Shown one piece after another: positions 1-12,700 of a stretch of DNA of 64,000 nt (positions are counted from its first letter, which is position 1; every line of letters begins with the position of its first letter). The notes beneath the pieces are model-generated. The model did no database searches. It was not told the origin of the DNA and saw nothing but the letters and a program-made list of their open reading frames with translations. The stretch lies in assembly GCA_033964015.1 (NCBI GenBank), contig CM066914.1, positions 12,453,831 to 12,517,830 on the forward strand. Direction: 5' to 3'. Position numbers and translations under genes: made by a program. The DNA comes from Scolanthus callimorphus (taxonomy: Eukaryota > Cnidaria > Anthozoa > Actiniaria > Edwardsiidae).

Positions 1-3000
1 CAGACGCAAGATCCAATGCTGAGATTGAGGAAGATCTTGATGACTTCACCTCTGGCCTGGCTAGTGCTAGAGATGTACAGGAGAGTGTGGAAGGATTGTG
101 TATCAGGCAGAAGCAGGAGAGTTTTCTGGTTGTGGAAGGCCAGCAGGTGCAACAACAGGGAATTGGGCAACGCAGTCCACTTACAAGACAGAAGCTTGAA
201 GACACCCTTTACAATGAGTAAGTGCACTGAAGCACTACTTCTCACAGATACTATGAACATTACATTCTACATGCTTATAATCATGTGCTTATAATCATTA
301 ACTCTTTTGTAATGTGCCAATGTCGCCTAACTAAAAAAAATTTGCAGCCATATAGGGCAGAATCTTGTCGCCCAATTATTTTTTCTCTGAATGCACCACT
401 GAAAATGGCACCCTTGTTTTGAAATGTGATCATCTCAAACAAAGCTCAAACACTCACATTTTTTGCCAAGTAACCCAAAATTTTCTACCCATTATGAGTT
501 AAATATTTTTTGGAAAGTCAAGCCCTAAAAGGGGATCACCATTTGGCGACAAGGTTGAATTTTCTGGTTGCCAAACCCTCAAATCCAGTCGGCATTGGTG
601 ACCTATTGATTGCAATGTCAGGCCCTGGTGCATTACTGCAAGATACTCTGCAGTACCTAAATGCCAAGTGAAAATGAAAACATTGTGATGATTTCATTAA
701 TACAAAGCCTAAAACGTTCAGGAGCATGCACACTCTAAATAAGTACAAACTACAGCCGATTGCGTTTGAGCGTTTTACCCCAACAGTTCGCACGTTACGT
801 TTGAACGTTTGAAAGTTGCATTGTGAGACAAAAAGTCGGACGTTTCCAAGGGCAACCGCCATGTGCATTTTTCACTGACCAATCAGAGAGGACAGAACTC
901 TTTGGTTCGCCATAGAAACGTCTCGTTTCATTCTAGAAACGCAACTTTCAAACGTTCAAACATAACGTGTGAACTGTTAGGGTAAAACGCTCAAACGCAA
1001 TCGGCTGTATTGTTCTTAGTACTACAACCAATTTTGACAGTCAAAATTTTATCTTATTATATTTTCAGTGAAAAGATAGTGGCAGCCTTGCAGTTCCACC
1101 AGGAGTTTGTTGCTGATGCTGTTCAAGAGGTGGCGGAGTTTTGTGAGAGCCACTCCTGGATTGCAGAAATCCACAGCTTTGTCTCCATGTGGGACGATTC
1201 TCAAATGGAATACTGGCGTGGGCAACCCACCTCAAAAATTGAGGTATGGTCAAAACCACTTAAACCTTAAAGCGGGACTGTCACGGTACACGCATGCTCG
1301 AGCAAAGACCGCCGATCCCATAACTATCATTCAAAACGGGGATTCCCTGTTTAAATAACCAATCATGGGACACTTCGTTTTCGCGGGAAAGTACCCACGC
1401 CCTGCGCGATGTCGCCTCAGGGAAAACATAATTTGTAGTTCATTCATCAGGAGGCGACATTATGGTAAGTTTTTAGGGTTTTTTAGGCAAATGAGCTGCA
1501 AAATCGTTGTCTGAGGTGAAGATACCGTAGCCCTTGAACAATTTGGCTTATCTCCGGTGTAATAACCTGTGAGTGCGCACGAAATGCGTCACAAAGCTTC
1601 CTTTGTTTGGTAGAACGAATCAGGATGAACTAAGACTGAACACAAAGGTGTCCTCTGGGAATGGTTATTACACCGGAGTTAACCCAACAATTTCCATGTC
1701 TCGTGGACCCTTTTCGATATCCAGATCCTGCTTTTATTGTGTTCCCAAGCCATTTTGGCATAAGGACGACCTCGATTAGGCCTTTCTTGTTGGGCAGCCA
1801 TCAGTGAAAATGACGCTCGAGTCTCATTCAATTTAAAACGACAAACAATATTGCATCGACTCCAAAATTTGGTCACGATACTAAGGAGATCTCAGTAGAG
1901 AATACCCGTTAAGAATTAAGGGTAGATGGACCCCGAAACAACGAGATTTGGACGGATTCTACCAGCAGAGTTCCCCCCTCTAACAGCCATCGTTCCGGCC
2001 CGGACCAAAGTGATCAAAATTCGCACATGCGCGTACCGTGACAGTCCCGCTTTAATTTAGGGCAAATCCCTTCCATTTGCAATTGCTAATTCAAGTAAAC
2101 ATCATAATTTCAAGTGATGAATTAAATGCATTACCCTATGTCAAGTAAGAAATGCTTTGCCTTTTGTTATTTTCTCTTTTAGCGACAACTGCATCAAATC
2201 CGTTCCTGGACAGAACAAATCAACACAGTCATCAGGACATTCTCGACTGCAAATGGTTTGTTGTATGTTGACTGCCATAACATCCAGCTTGCTATCGCCC
2301 CAAAGCTGAACAACATCTTCAAGCAGATGGTGAAGATGGTGGCCTTGCATGTCCTTGTCTTGGCAGAAGAGGTCATACAGGAAGTGGAAGTCTTGTCTGA
2401 GGTTTGCATAATTCATCTAGATATTTTTGAACCAGTAAAACATTAATTATTACTGACAAAATTCCTACTGTAAATTGCACTGGCTTGTAGTGGGCACAAT
2501 GAACTAAAGATCTTGAGGTTGTTTGAATTTACATGGTTTTCTTTCTTATAAGAATATCAAGGAACAAAGGCTTGATATCAGGGGATTTGCAGACTTTATA
2601 GTACAACTAGAGCAAGTCAAGTCCCGAATGCCAGCACTGAAAGAGAAAGTAGAGTATATCAAGAATCTGTTTGAGGTAAAGAATATCATCTCATTTATGT
2701 ACAATTTTGTTAACCCTCTCAGGTAATAAAAAACATCCTTTGATCCAATGTGGGATCCCCCTCTATCCAATATGATTCTGCCTCATCAAGGTGGGATTCT
2801 GCCCCATTCCAGGTAGGATATTGCCTCTTCCAAGGTTGGATTGTCTTTCATCCAAGGTGGTGACCCTCCTCTATCCCACATGGGACTCTGCCCTATCCCA
2901 GGTGGGGTCATTGCCCACTATCCCAGGTGGGATCCTGCCTCATCCAAGGTGAGATCTCATATCCCATATGGTATTATGCTGCATCCCAGGTAGGGTCCCC

Positions 3001-3749
3001 CTCTATCACACATGGGATTATGCTGCATCACAGGTAAGGTCCCCCTCTAGGGTCCTCCTCCATCCCATATGGGATTCTGCCTTATCTCACGTAGGGTTCC
3101 CTCTATCATATAATTATGGGATTCTAGCACATCCCAGGTGGGGTTCTCCTTAATCCTATATGGGATTCTGCCTTATCTCAGGTGAGGTCCCTCTCTATCC
3201 CATATGGGATTCTGCATGATCTCAGGTAGAGCCCCCCTCTATACCTTATGGGATTCTGCCACAACCCAGGTGGGGTCCTCCTTAATCCCATATGGGATTC
3301 TGCATAATCTCAGGTGAGGTGCCTCTCTATCCCATGTGGGATTCTGCCTTATCTCAGGTGAGGTCGCACTCTATCCCATGTGGGATTCTCTGGATGGGAT
3401 CCCCTCAGCTTTGTTTGCCATGCTCCTCTTAACCTTCCTATCAACTTGTCCACCAAGCATAGGTGGTTAATATGCATTTTCACTTGGTACTTTCCAGGTG
3501 ATCCGAAGCTGCTACAGGCAACTTTCCCCACAAGAAGAAGTCACAGAGGAGAAAGTATGCTGTTTATCCTTTGATAATTGCTTTGTCAGACCATTTCTTT
3601 ATTTCATGACTGTATGGTACCTTTTAACCTGTATTCTCCTATAGGTATGGGCATTGTGGGAAGCCTTTCTGTTTGGCCTCCAAGAAGCTTCTGACTTTGT
3701 ACAAGTGCAGAAACCACAGATCACTGAGAAATTAGCAGAAGAGATTATG
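1..3749 (+). CDS. Dynein tail exons (stem, DHC_N1-like end)
   Basis: Exons at 1-217 (frame opens at 3), 1069-1243, 2183-2401, 2553-2675, 3498-3554 and 3645-3749; phases agree across every junction (for example 217 ends in phase 2 and 1069 completes an Asp codon). The encoded sequence is helical and acidic, with blocks such as [22 protein letters not shown] and [15 protein letters not shown]. It is typical of the poorly conserved dynein stem, which in canonical dyneins binds intermediate chains and dimerises. No P-loop occurs here. Exons are short (57-219 bp). The upstream start is not in the window. Confidence 0.8.
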
Positions 3750-6700
3750 GTATGATGTGTATGTTTTTGCTTCATGGCTTAAGTAGATTCCCACCACAAA
3801 GACTTTTTCACTCAAAAGGAATGAGCATTGTCATCGTCTGATTTTTAAAGTGTACAACATAGGAAAAACTGCCAATTCAACAACAACAATTTTCTTCATT
3901 CAGAGACTTCTTTTAATAAACATGCCACTGCCTGCAAATAGCACACGCTATGTGTAGGGATGGCACAATTACTGATGATAACAATTATAGCTATGTTGTT
4001 TGCCAGGCTCTTGAGGATGAAGCATCTGCTATTGGAGCTAAGGCAACATCTGGTCCATTCCTGAACCCTGACGAGAATCCAACTACTATACTGTCCAACA
4101 TGAGGGAGGTATGGAGCTGTGTTGATTATGATTAATCTTTTTCATGGCATCAGCGGAATATCATTACACGCTGTGCCCAATATATTTCGAGAGGTGCCTA
4201 TTGGTGCCTAAATAATAAATGCTAGTGGACAAATAGTGGAGTTTGGTCACCATAATAGAAATCTGGTTTCCATCTTTTTCTTCTTGATAAATGTTGTTGA
4301 CAGTTAATTTTGAGAAGAACGTTTTTAAAAACCTACAGACTGGAAAGGTAAGTCGCCATTTGTCGATAAATTTGAAATTTTGGCCCACCAAACCCTAAAT
4401 CTAGACATCATTCATGAGCATGTGGTCTCAATGTCAGGCCTTAACTACCGGAAATTAAAAATGTGTTGTACATTATTGCCACATCTCTGCAGATGCGAGA
4501 GAAGTTCTTATCCATCCGTGCCAAGCTAAGTGACATAAGTGAGTGTAAGAAGATAATCACTGGATCTCCATATGACATGACAGCCATCATGGCCATTTTC
4601 AAGTCTATAGACAAGAGGCAAGAACTGTGGAGATACTGTGAGCTATCGTCAAGCATGATTAGAGACTGGCTTCACAACCCTTTTAAAAAGGTACAACCCC
4701 TTTTTGGCTTTTAAAAAGTGTAATAGAGAAGCAGGTTTTTTTAAAAGGCTCACCTTGATTCTACAGTACAACCCATTAATGTCCATAGCACCCTTTTCAA
4801 ATTGTTTAGCAAAGTCGCCTGAATTCTGCAGTCCCTGTGTAATGCATCATATATGTCATCATCTTCATCATCATCATCATCATCTTTTATTTACAATTGA
4901 TTTAATATTTGCACAATTCCAGTGTCTAAACAATGTATTAGAAAGATTGACCTCTGCAATCTGTGTTGCATACAGCATAATGCATTATCTTTTTGGCTAA
5001 AAAATCGTTATTGTCATTTAAACCGTGTGATACATTCTGCAAAGTGCTGTTTTCAGACTATGCAACATGAGAAACTTGTTATAGAATCCTTTTTCCAACA
5101 GTTCTATTTTGTGTTTTTATGATCAGATGAATGTAAAGCGTGCCATTGAGAAGGTGAATGATTGGATATCAGTAGGCATGGCACTCAAGGAGCATCTTCC
5201 CATTAATGACCGTGTCCTGAACTCATGGATGTCTCAGCTTGAAGAGTTTATTGAAGACCTGCCTCTCCTTCTCCAGTTGTCTGCTGATTCTCTTAAGGTG
5301 TGCAGAATTTATCTAAATGCCTTAGAATTTATCTAGTGCTTCCTCCCATGCTTTTCGTAAAACACGCTATTTTTTGCTGTTTTTGGCACGAGATTTTTGT
5401 GGCCACATGCGCGCCTGTAACATATGATATGTAACATATGATCTGTGACACATGATCTGTAACATATGATCTGTAACATATGATCTTTAACATATGATAT
5501 GTAACATATGATCTGTGACATGATCTGTAACATATGATATGTAACATTTGATCTGTAACATATGATCTGTAGCATGATGTTGGAAAGAGTCTATTGTAGA
5601 AATTCTCACGAGTATTTGCCCTGGTATTCCAGCCTCGTCACTGGAGAGCTCTGTTCATCGGGATTGGCCAGGAATTTGACTCAACCATGCTGTTTACAAC
5701 AGCTACGCTCCTCTCGTTCAACATTGGCCGCTACAAGGACCTCATTGCTACTGTATGTGCAAGTGCTGCTAAGGAACACGCCTTAGAGTTACAGCTACAG
5801 CAGCTCACCAGGGCTTGGTATGACAAAGACTTCAAGCTGGCCAAGCACATCCCACTATTGCGGCCCAGGTTTGGTGAGAAAGATGGAGCAGAGGCGGAAC
5901 AGAGGCCGACTGGACGGAAGAAGAAGCAGTCCAAGATAGTTCCACCGGGAGCTGGGGTTAGTGGTTCCCTTGTTTCAACAGGTCCTTGGTGATTCAAGCC
6001 ATGTTGATTTTGATATCACGTGATGTAATATTTCTACAGAAAAGCAAGCCTAAGACCCCAAGTTCTGTGCCGGACCTTTATGTTCTAATCGGAGTTGGAG
6101 AACTCAAGTGTATGATAGAGGTGGGTTGTGGTGCTGATGTTTTGTCACAGAGTCGGTCCCGAGGGATTCAGGGACGACTTGGACGACTCGCGGGTACGAG
6201 AAATGTTCGTTCGGAACGCCTACGTTCTGTTCTGTGAGTTTGTTGTCTAGTAAGATATCTCTTGTTGGAACACTCTGCAGGACAACTTGGTAACACTACG
6301 GTTGATGCAAGTGTCCCCGTACGTGGCTGATCTCAAGCTCTCTGTGGAGATGTGGATAGACAGTCTACAATATCTTGAAGATATCTTGGACATATGGTCC
6401 GACGCACAGAAGAAGGTGAACATTATGGAACTAGCTATAATCGCTCTTAAATCTATTAAATCCCACACCTATTTGATTCTTGAACTGTCTGGAATACTAC
6501 AATCTGTTCTTCACTGCCTGTACATTGTTGTCTCATGTAGCTGTCTTTAAATATAAATTTCCTGAACTCTCTCCTTTCAGTGGTTGTATCTCGGGAATGT
6601 GTTCGCAGAACCTCGTATTGCCGAAGAGTTTCCCCAGTATCTTGGCAAGCTCTCTATCACGGACGCCAGATATAGGGTAAACATCCACTCATGCAGTTAC

Positions 6701-9700
6701 ATTCCTGTCGTGAATTCAATCGTGCCTAGTCGGTGGAAAAAACATGAGAAATTACACGTTTACGGTTAGATAATTTCCGTAACCTGGTGGTTTCTCACAT
6801 CCATATTAAATGGAACATAAACTGTCACGTGGCCATTAATGATGTTCCACGTGGTAATCTTGTCCCAGGTTGTCATATAGTTCGATCTTTACTATGACGT
6901 GATCTATCATGTATGCCCTCATACAAAGTGACAATCTTGTTGCAATCACTTACTTCTAGACAGTTTTGAAATTTAGATATGACAGCGCAGATTATCCTAA
7001 ATTACAATGGTCAAGTGCGCTTACCGATTCGCACGTTTACGATGTTATGTTTCTTGCCATTTACCGGGTTTTAGGAATTCATGCAAGTAGTTCTGAAGGA
7101 TTCTAAGGTGTTGTCAGTGTTGAGTAAGAAGAGAGGCGAGAAGGGATGGCGGGAGATTCAGGGGGAGGTGCTCAGGTCATTCCTGTTGGAGCTCATACAA
7201 AGTCAGGTAAGAAATGGTCAAGTGATTTCGTTATCACTCTCTCACAACTAATACACCTACCTACGACATTACAAGTTTTGGGTAGGACAATGATGAAGAT
7301 GACCACAATGATAGAGACGATGATGGTAGTAGTGATGATGATGATGATTTTGTTCCTACTGCTGCTGGTTGTTGTTGATGGCGATGTCAAGGATGATGGC
7401 GGAGTTTGTTTCTGATGATGATGTTGCTGCTGCTGATGTTGATGATGGTGGTGACGATGATGGTGTTGCTGATTGTGTTTATGATTATGGCGGTAAAGAT
7501 GATGTTGTTGCTGCTGATGATGTTGGTGCTGAAGATGATGTTGTTGAATATGGTGATGCCTGTGATGTTGTTGGTGATGATTAAGATGATGTTGTTGCTG
7601 CTGCTGCTGATGTTGGTGATGAAGATGATGTTGTTGCTGATGATGATGTTGGTACTGAAGATGATGGTGTTGTTGAATATGGTGATGAACTTGATGATGT
7701 TGTTGCTGCTGCTGCTGATGTTGCTGATGATGATGTTGGTGCTGAAGATGATGGTGTTGATATGGTGATGAAATTGATGATGTTGTTGCTGCTGCTGCTG
7801 ATGTTGGTGATGAAGATGATGTTGCTGATGATGATGTTGGTGCTGAAGATGTTGTTGAATATGGTGATGCCTGTGATGTTGTTGGTGATGACCTTCATGA
7901 TGTTTTTGGTGCTGCTGATGTTGGTGATGAAGATGATGTCGTTGCTGATGATGATGTTGGTGCTGAAGATGATTGTGTTGCCACTGATTATGGTGATGCC
8001 TGTGACGATGAAGATGATGATGTTGTCGTTGCTGATGATAATGTTGGTGCTGAAGATGATGATGTTGCTACTGATTATGGTGATGCCTGTGATGATGTTG
8101 ATGCTGATGTTGTTGATAATGATGAAGATGATGATGTTGTCGCTGCTGATGGTGGTGACGATGATGCTGATGTTGGTTGTGGTTAGAGATGCTCATGGCA
8201 TGAAACTCATCATCGAAATGTTAGTTAATGTGGAGCCTTGTATGTCATCAGCATCTAAAAACCTACCATTCAGAAATACCCTGCATCATAAATCATAAGG
8301 TAATAGGACATAAATAAAAATCCGGCGACTAATCTTATCTTTGTGATGTGAACAGGAAGAGCTGCTTAAGGTTGTTGAGAGTTACATGCACCAGGCACGA
8401 GTCACCTTCCCACTCCTCCACTTCCTAAGTGAGGACGCCTTGCTTCGTCTTCTTGCCTGGTCACGCAACCCCAAGGACTTGGTCCCGTTTGTTCGTATGA
8501 CCTTCCCAGCCATCAGATCCCTGGAGTTCACGCTACCGCAAGATTCAAATTTAAAACTCACCACAGCTCTAGATGCTGCACTGAATGGTAAGATTGTAGC
8601 TTGCTATGGATGTTACGCCACCAAATACTATTCATGGTAAAGCCAGTATGATAAAGCTGCTTTTTTGGGTCGACAGAATTCAGCAAAGCCCCTTGACCAC
8701 ACGTGGTTTCTTTGTTACTTTTTTGGCTCGCTCCGCGCGCATTAGTCAGTATCTTCAAGACGTTGACTTCTTCTGTTTGTCCTCAGCTCATCTGCTTCAA
8801 GTTACTGCCCTGAATGGCGACTACGGCGAGAAGCTACCACTTTCTACAGCCATCCCAGCCTCCCGTCAGCCTTTCAAATGGCTAGCAGCTCTAGAGAAAC
8901 ACATGAGAGACTCGCTTGTCCAGGAACTGGCCAAATGCGTCCAGGAACGACTGGTGGGGTCGCCCATGGTGACAGACATTATCACCAAGCTTGCTAGTCC
9001 CGGTGAGATGTGTGGAGAAATTTTCTTGTTCTCTGTTTAGCAGTCGTTTGAAAATGTCGGTGCGCACGTTTTTCCCCCTTGGCACGAATTTCAAGCTGTC
9101 TAGAAATTCCTCATTTGTGAGGTTTCGTATGGTTTTCTAAAATTGTTCTAAAACAGACTCCATTATTATGGCGTTTTGTTGCTCAAGGATCCCGTTGATC
9201 CCGCGAAGAATAACAGTGATAAATATATCTTATTCGGATGTTTTCTCATGTAATACGGGCAGATATTTTACGAGTTGCGAGCAACGAGTAAAGTGTCCGC
9301 CAGTGTTACATGAAAAAACATCTGATGAGTTATTTATTATACGACGAACAAAAACCTTTTCTGTTCTTGTCAAGATTCACTAGAAAACGTACTTGATGTG
9401 ACTAGCACATGATCGGGAAGCCATTCAACTGCGCGCGAACCGGTTTGCTACAGTGTAATACGGCTTTCAACCGTGTAATACGGCTCCATATCTGCACTCG
9501 ATTTTGACCTTATATGGTAAAATGACGTCACAGTCGTATAATAATTCTTATTATCATTACAGGAGTGTTTCTTCAAGGTGATGGTCCGGCTGAGGAGAGC
9601 CCTTATTGGCTATTAAAGTATCCCTCACAGTGCATACAGGTCGCAGACGCCGCCCTTTGGTCTCGTGATGTCACCAATGCTCTCGTTATCAGTAGTGAAT

Positions 9701-12700
9701 CTCGCTTGTCAAAGATAGGGTCAGTTCAAATTACTGTTTTCTGTGAGAATAATACAAAACAAGCTAGTGGTATTTTCCTACCTGTGAAAGACCTTCGTAC
9801 ACTCTTCACCATTTGTCATGCGCAAAAATGAGTTCAGTCAGTTAAATCGTATGTGAAACAATTCCTTCAGTGCCACGAAAGATCCATACCCAACTTAGGG
9901 AGCGCGCGCAAAAATTGACTGGGGTGAGGCACTTCCCCTCGCCTCAATCATTCGTCACAGCCAATTTTTTATTTATTTCATAATGTCATTCTTCCTTTCC
10001 CCCTTTTCTTTTTACGGATACCTTACAACTTAGTACTCTGACTTAGCATGTAGATAAAGGGTAGTAGTCCGTTAAAGTTCATTGTTGTTTTCTCGATATT
10101 GCTCCAGAGCCAGCCTATCGTCGTACATTGAGGATTTGTCAAGAGCCCTTCGTAAGAACATAAAGGCAGAGGGAGAGAGGTACCCTTATAAGCGACTACA
10201 GCAACTACTGGCAACTCTAGTAACGCAGGCTGTCAATCATAGGGATATAACTAACGGTAGGCTACTAGGTCAAACCGAAAAACCCTTAAAGTAGTATATT
10301 TTAATTATTTGATTACCATCATGTCATGGTACTTGGTACTACATTACACAAAAAGAAGTTTCCTGATCTATTGGTTTCTTTTTAGGGTTGCTTAGAGATG
10401 GGATTGTGGGCGTGCACAGTTTCGAATGGCAAAGTGAGCTGAGGCAGGAAATGGACATCAATACACTGAGGGAGTTTGATTCTAATGATAATGCTCAGGA
10501 TGTTCATGGTATGTAATATGATTATTTACCCTGTGAGCTTCCAGTTCAATCCATTTGTTACTTTTGGTGCTACACTTTAGGGGTTATTCTGTTGGGCTGA
10601 TGGACCCTTTGGGTTTAATATTTCTCCCGTAGTGCACCGCAAAGGTGAAATCAAAGTCCTAAATGTCTATAACCAATCCAAAGTTCGCAGTGTGCAGGTT
10701 CATTCCGTAATGCAAGAGCACTGTCAGTTGATAGTTGATAAAACGTTCTATGTTAATCTCCTGTTCAGACACAGGACCCTTTCATTTTCCTGAGTGGATA
10801 GGAGCGTAAAATGTTTTAAGCTAACAAATATAGAATGTTGATACTGTTGATCATTCAGGAGCCTCCATCAGTCATGCATACTCTTGCGGACTCTGTACCA
10901 CTCACCAGCTCGGCAGCTCCTTCCCCTATGGATATGAGTACCTTGGCCCTATGTCCCGCCTGGTGGTGACCCCCCTGACCCGCCGATGCTTCCTAACTCT
11001 GACTATGGCACTCCGGACCTTCAAGTATGGCACTACCTTGGGACCCGATGGTACCGGAAAGACAGAGACCATTAAAGACCTGAGTAAGGTACGAAACTAA
11101 AGGGGCTCATGAACACCTCGAGCATCATGAAAGTTAGCCTGTCTGATACAGGGCCCGACATTACAACCATATGGTCGCTAGCGGCGACTAGATTTTGGGT
11201 TTGGCGAGGCCAAATTTCAGTCTAGATGCCAAATGCTTTGTTGCCAAATGCTTTCCAGTGTGTAGGTTTTTAAAAATTGCTCATTCTCCAAATTAGCTGT
11301 CAACAGCATTAATTCATCATTCAAATGCCTACAGACATCCTCGAGATCCACATCAAGTGGACGATGTACAACCACAAAAGCCTATCATTTGCCTTAAGGA
11401 AACCGAAAATCGACTGCCTGTCTTTTTTTATTAACTGTTCCTATAGGTCCTAGGACGTCACCTTGTAATGTTCGACTGCACCCCTGCCTTGGCAAGCCCC
11501 ATGTTGGTACGCTATCTGTGCGGCATGATCCGGTCTGGCAGTTGGGTGTGTTTCGAGGATGCTGATCTAGTCCAGCCCCAAGTACTCTCGGTATTTGCAC
11601 AGCACTTGGAGACCGTCCGACGGATGTTAAAGGCTCTAAAGCGTTCAGCAGAGAACCAGTACAACGTTCGGGCAGTAGGCCTGGATTTCTGGACACGAAA
11701 GCCAGCGGTTAGTATATATACAGTGCTAGTTAGGTCTTACTGTTTGGGTATGCCAGGATCTGATTAAGCAGCTAAATCTACCGCGCGCACACATTTCCAT
11801 GCATTTTTTACCTGCACTAACCTGTACCCGAGAGACGGGAAAGAACACTAGATGAACTGTGACCATCCTTATTCCCCTGGTCACAGATAGCAGCGCGTTA
11901 CGCATTTTCGCCTCGCCAAACTATATTTGCTAATCCTTGTAATCGTCGTTACATGTCCGGTTTGCAGGGATTTACGTTTGTGGCAGTTATTGCAACAGTA
12001 GTTGCTGCCCATGTTTATGGGAACTAACTTTTTATCGTTTACTTCCTAGGAGAAAAAAGTAAAGCGGAGCTACAGTATTCCCTCCTTGATGTCCGACTAT
12101 GACGACACCAGCGACTGGGTCAAAGTTGACAGGGTAACCACATTAACCAATATGATCATTTGCGGATGTGCATTTGGCAGAAGTCGGTCATGTTGATGGC
12201 AAATGATTATGATTGGTGGTGATATTTTGTGATCAAAAGGCTTGGGAAATTAACGTGAATGATGAATTCCTGTGAAGAAGGAACACTTATTTTTAGAGAA
12301 CGACAACGCTTTACTGTAGAAAATTTCTGTCAAGTTTCACAATTTTGATATATTCAAATTCCAACTAAACTTGAATCCGAGGCTAAAACAAGAGATCAAT
12401 TATTCATTCAGCAATGCCAGTGGGATTTCTTTTGTTTTATTCCCCTAATATTGATCTATTCCCCTAATATTGGTCTATTACCGCACCTGTTTGTGATCAC
12501 ATGCCGTGCACAAAATGTCCACAAAATACAGCAGCTTAATATAACACAGGGATCGTACAAGCTTTGAAAATCCTTGAAAATGCATGAATTTCCTACAAAC
12601 GCTGTAACGGTACAACATTGTAAAGCTTAATTTTTTTCAACTTTTGCGTGTAGGAAATGATCTTGGAGGATCACCGTCGCACGTTCCCCGAGGTGCCCGA

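Noticed and set aside
7406..8298. Long Met/Leu-rich or Asp/Val-rich ORFs
   Set aside because: Translations of the GAT/GTT/GCT satellite; no gene.
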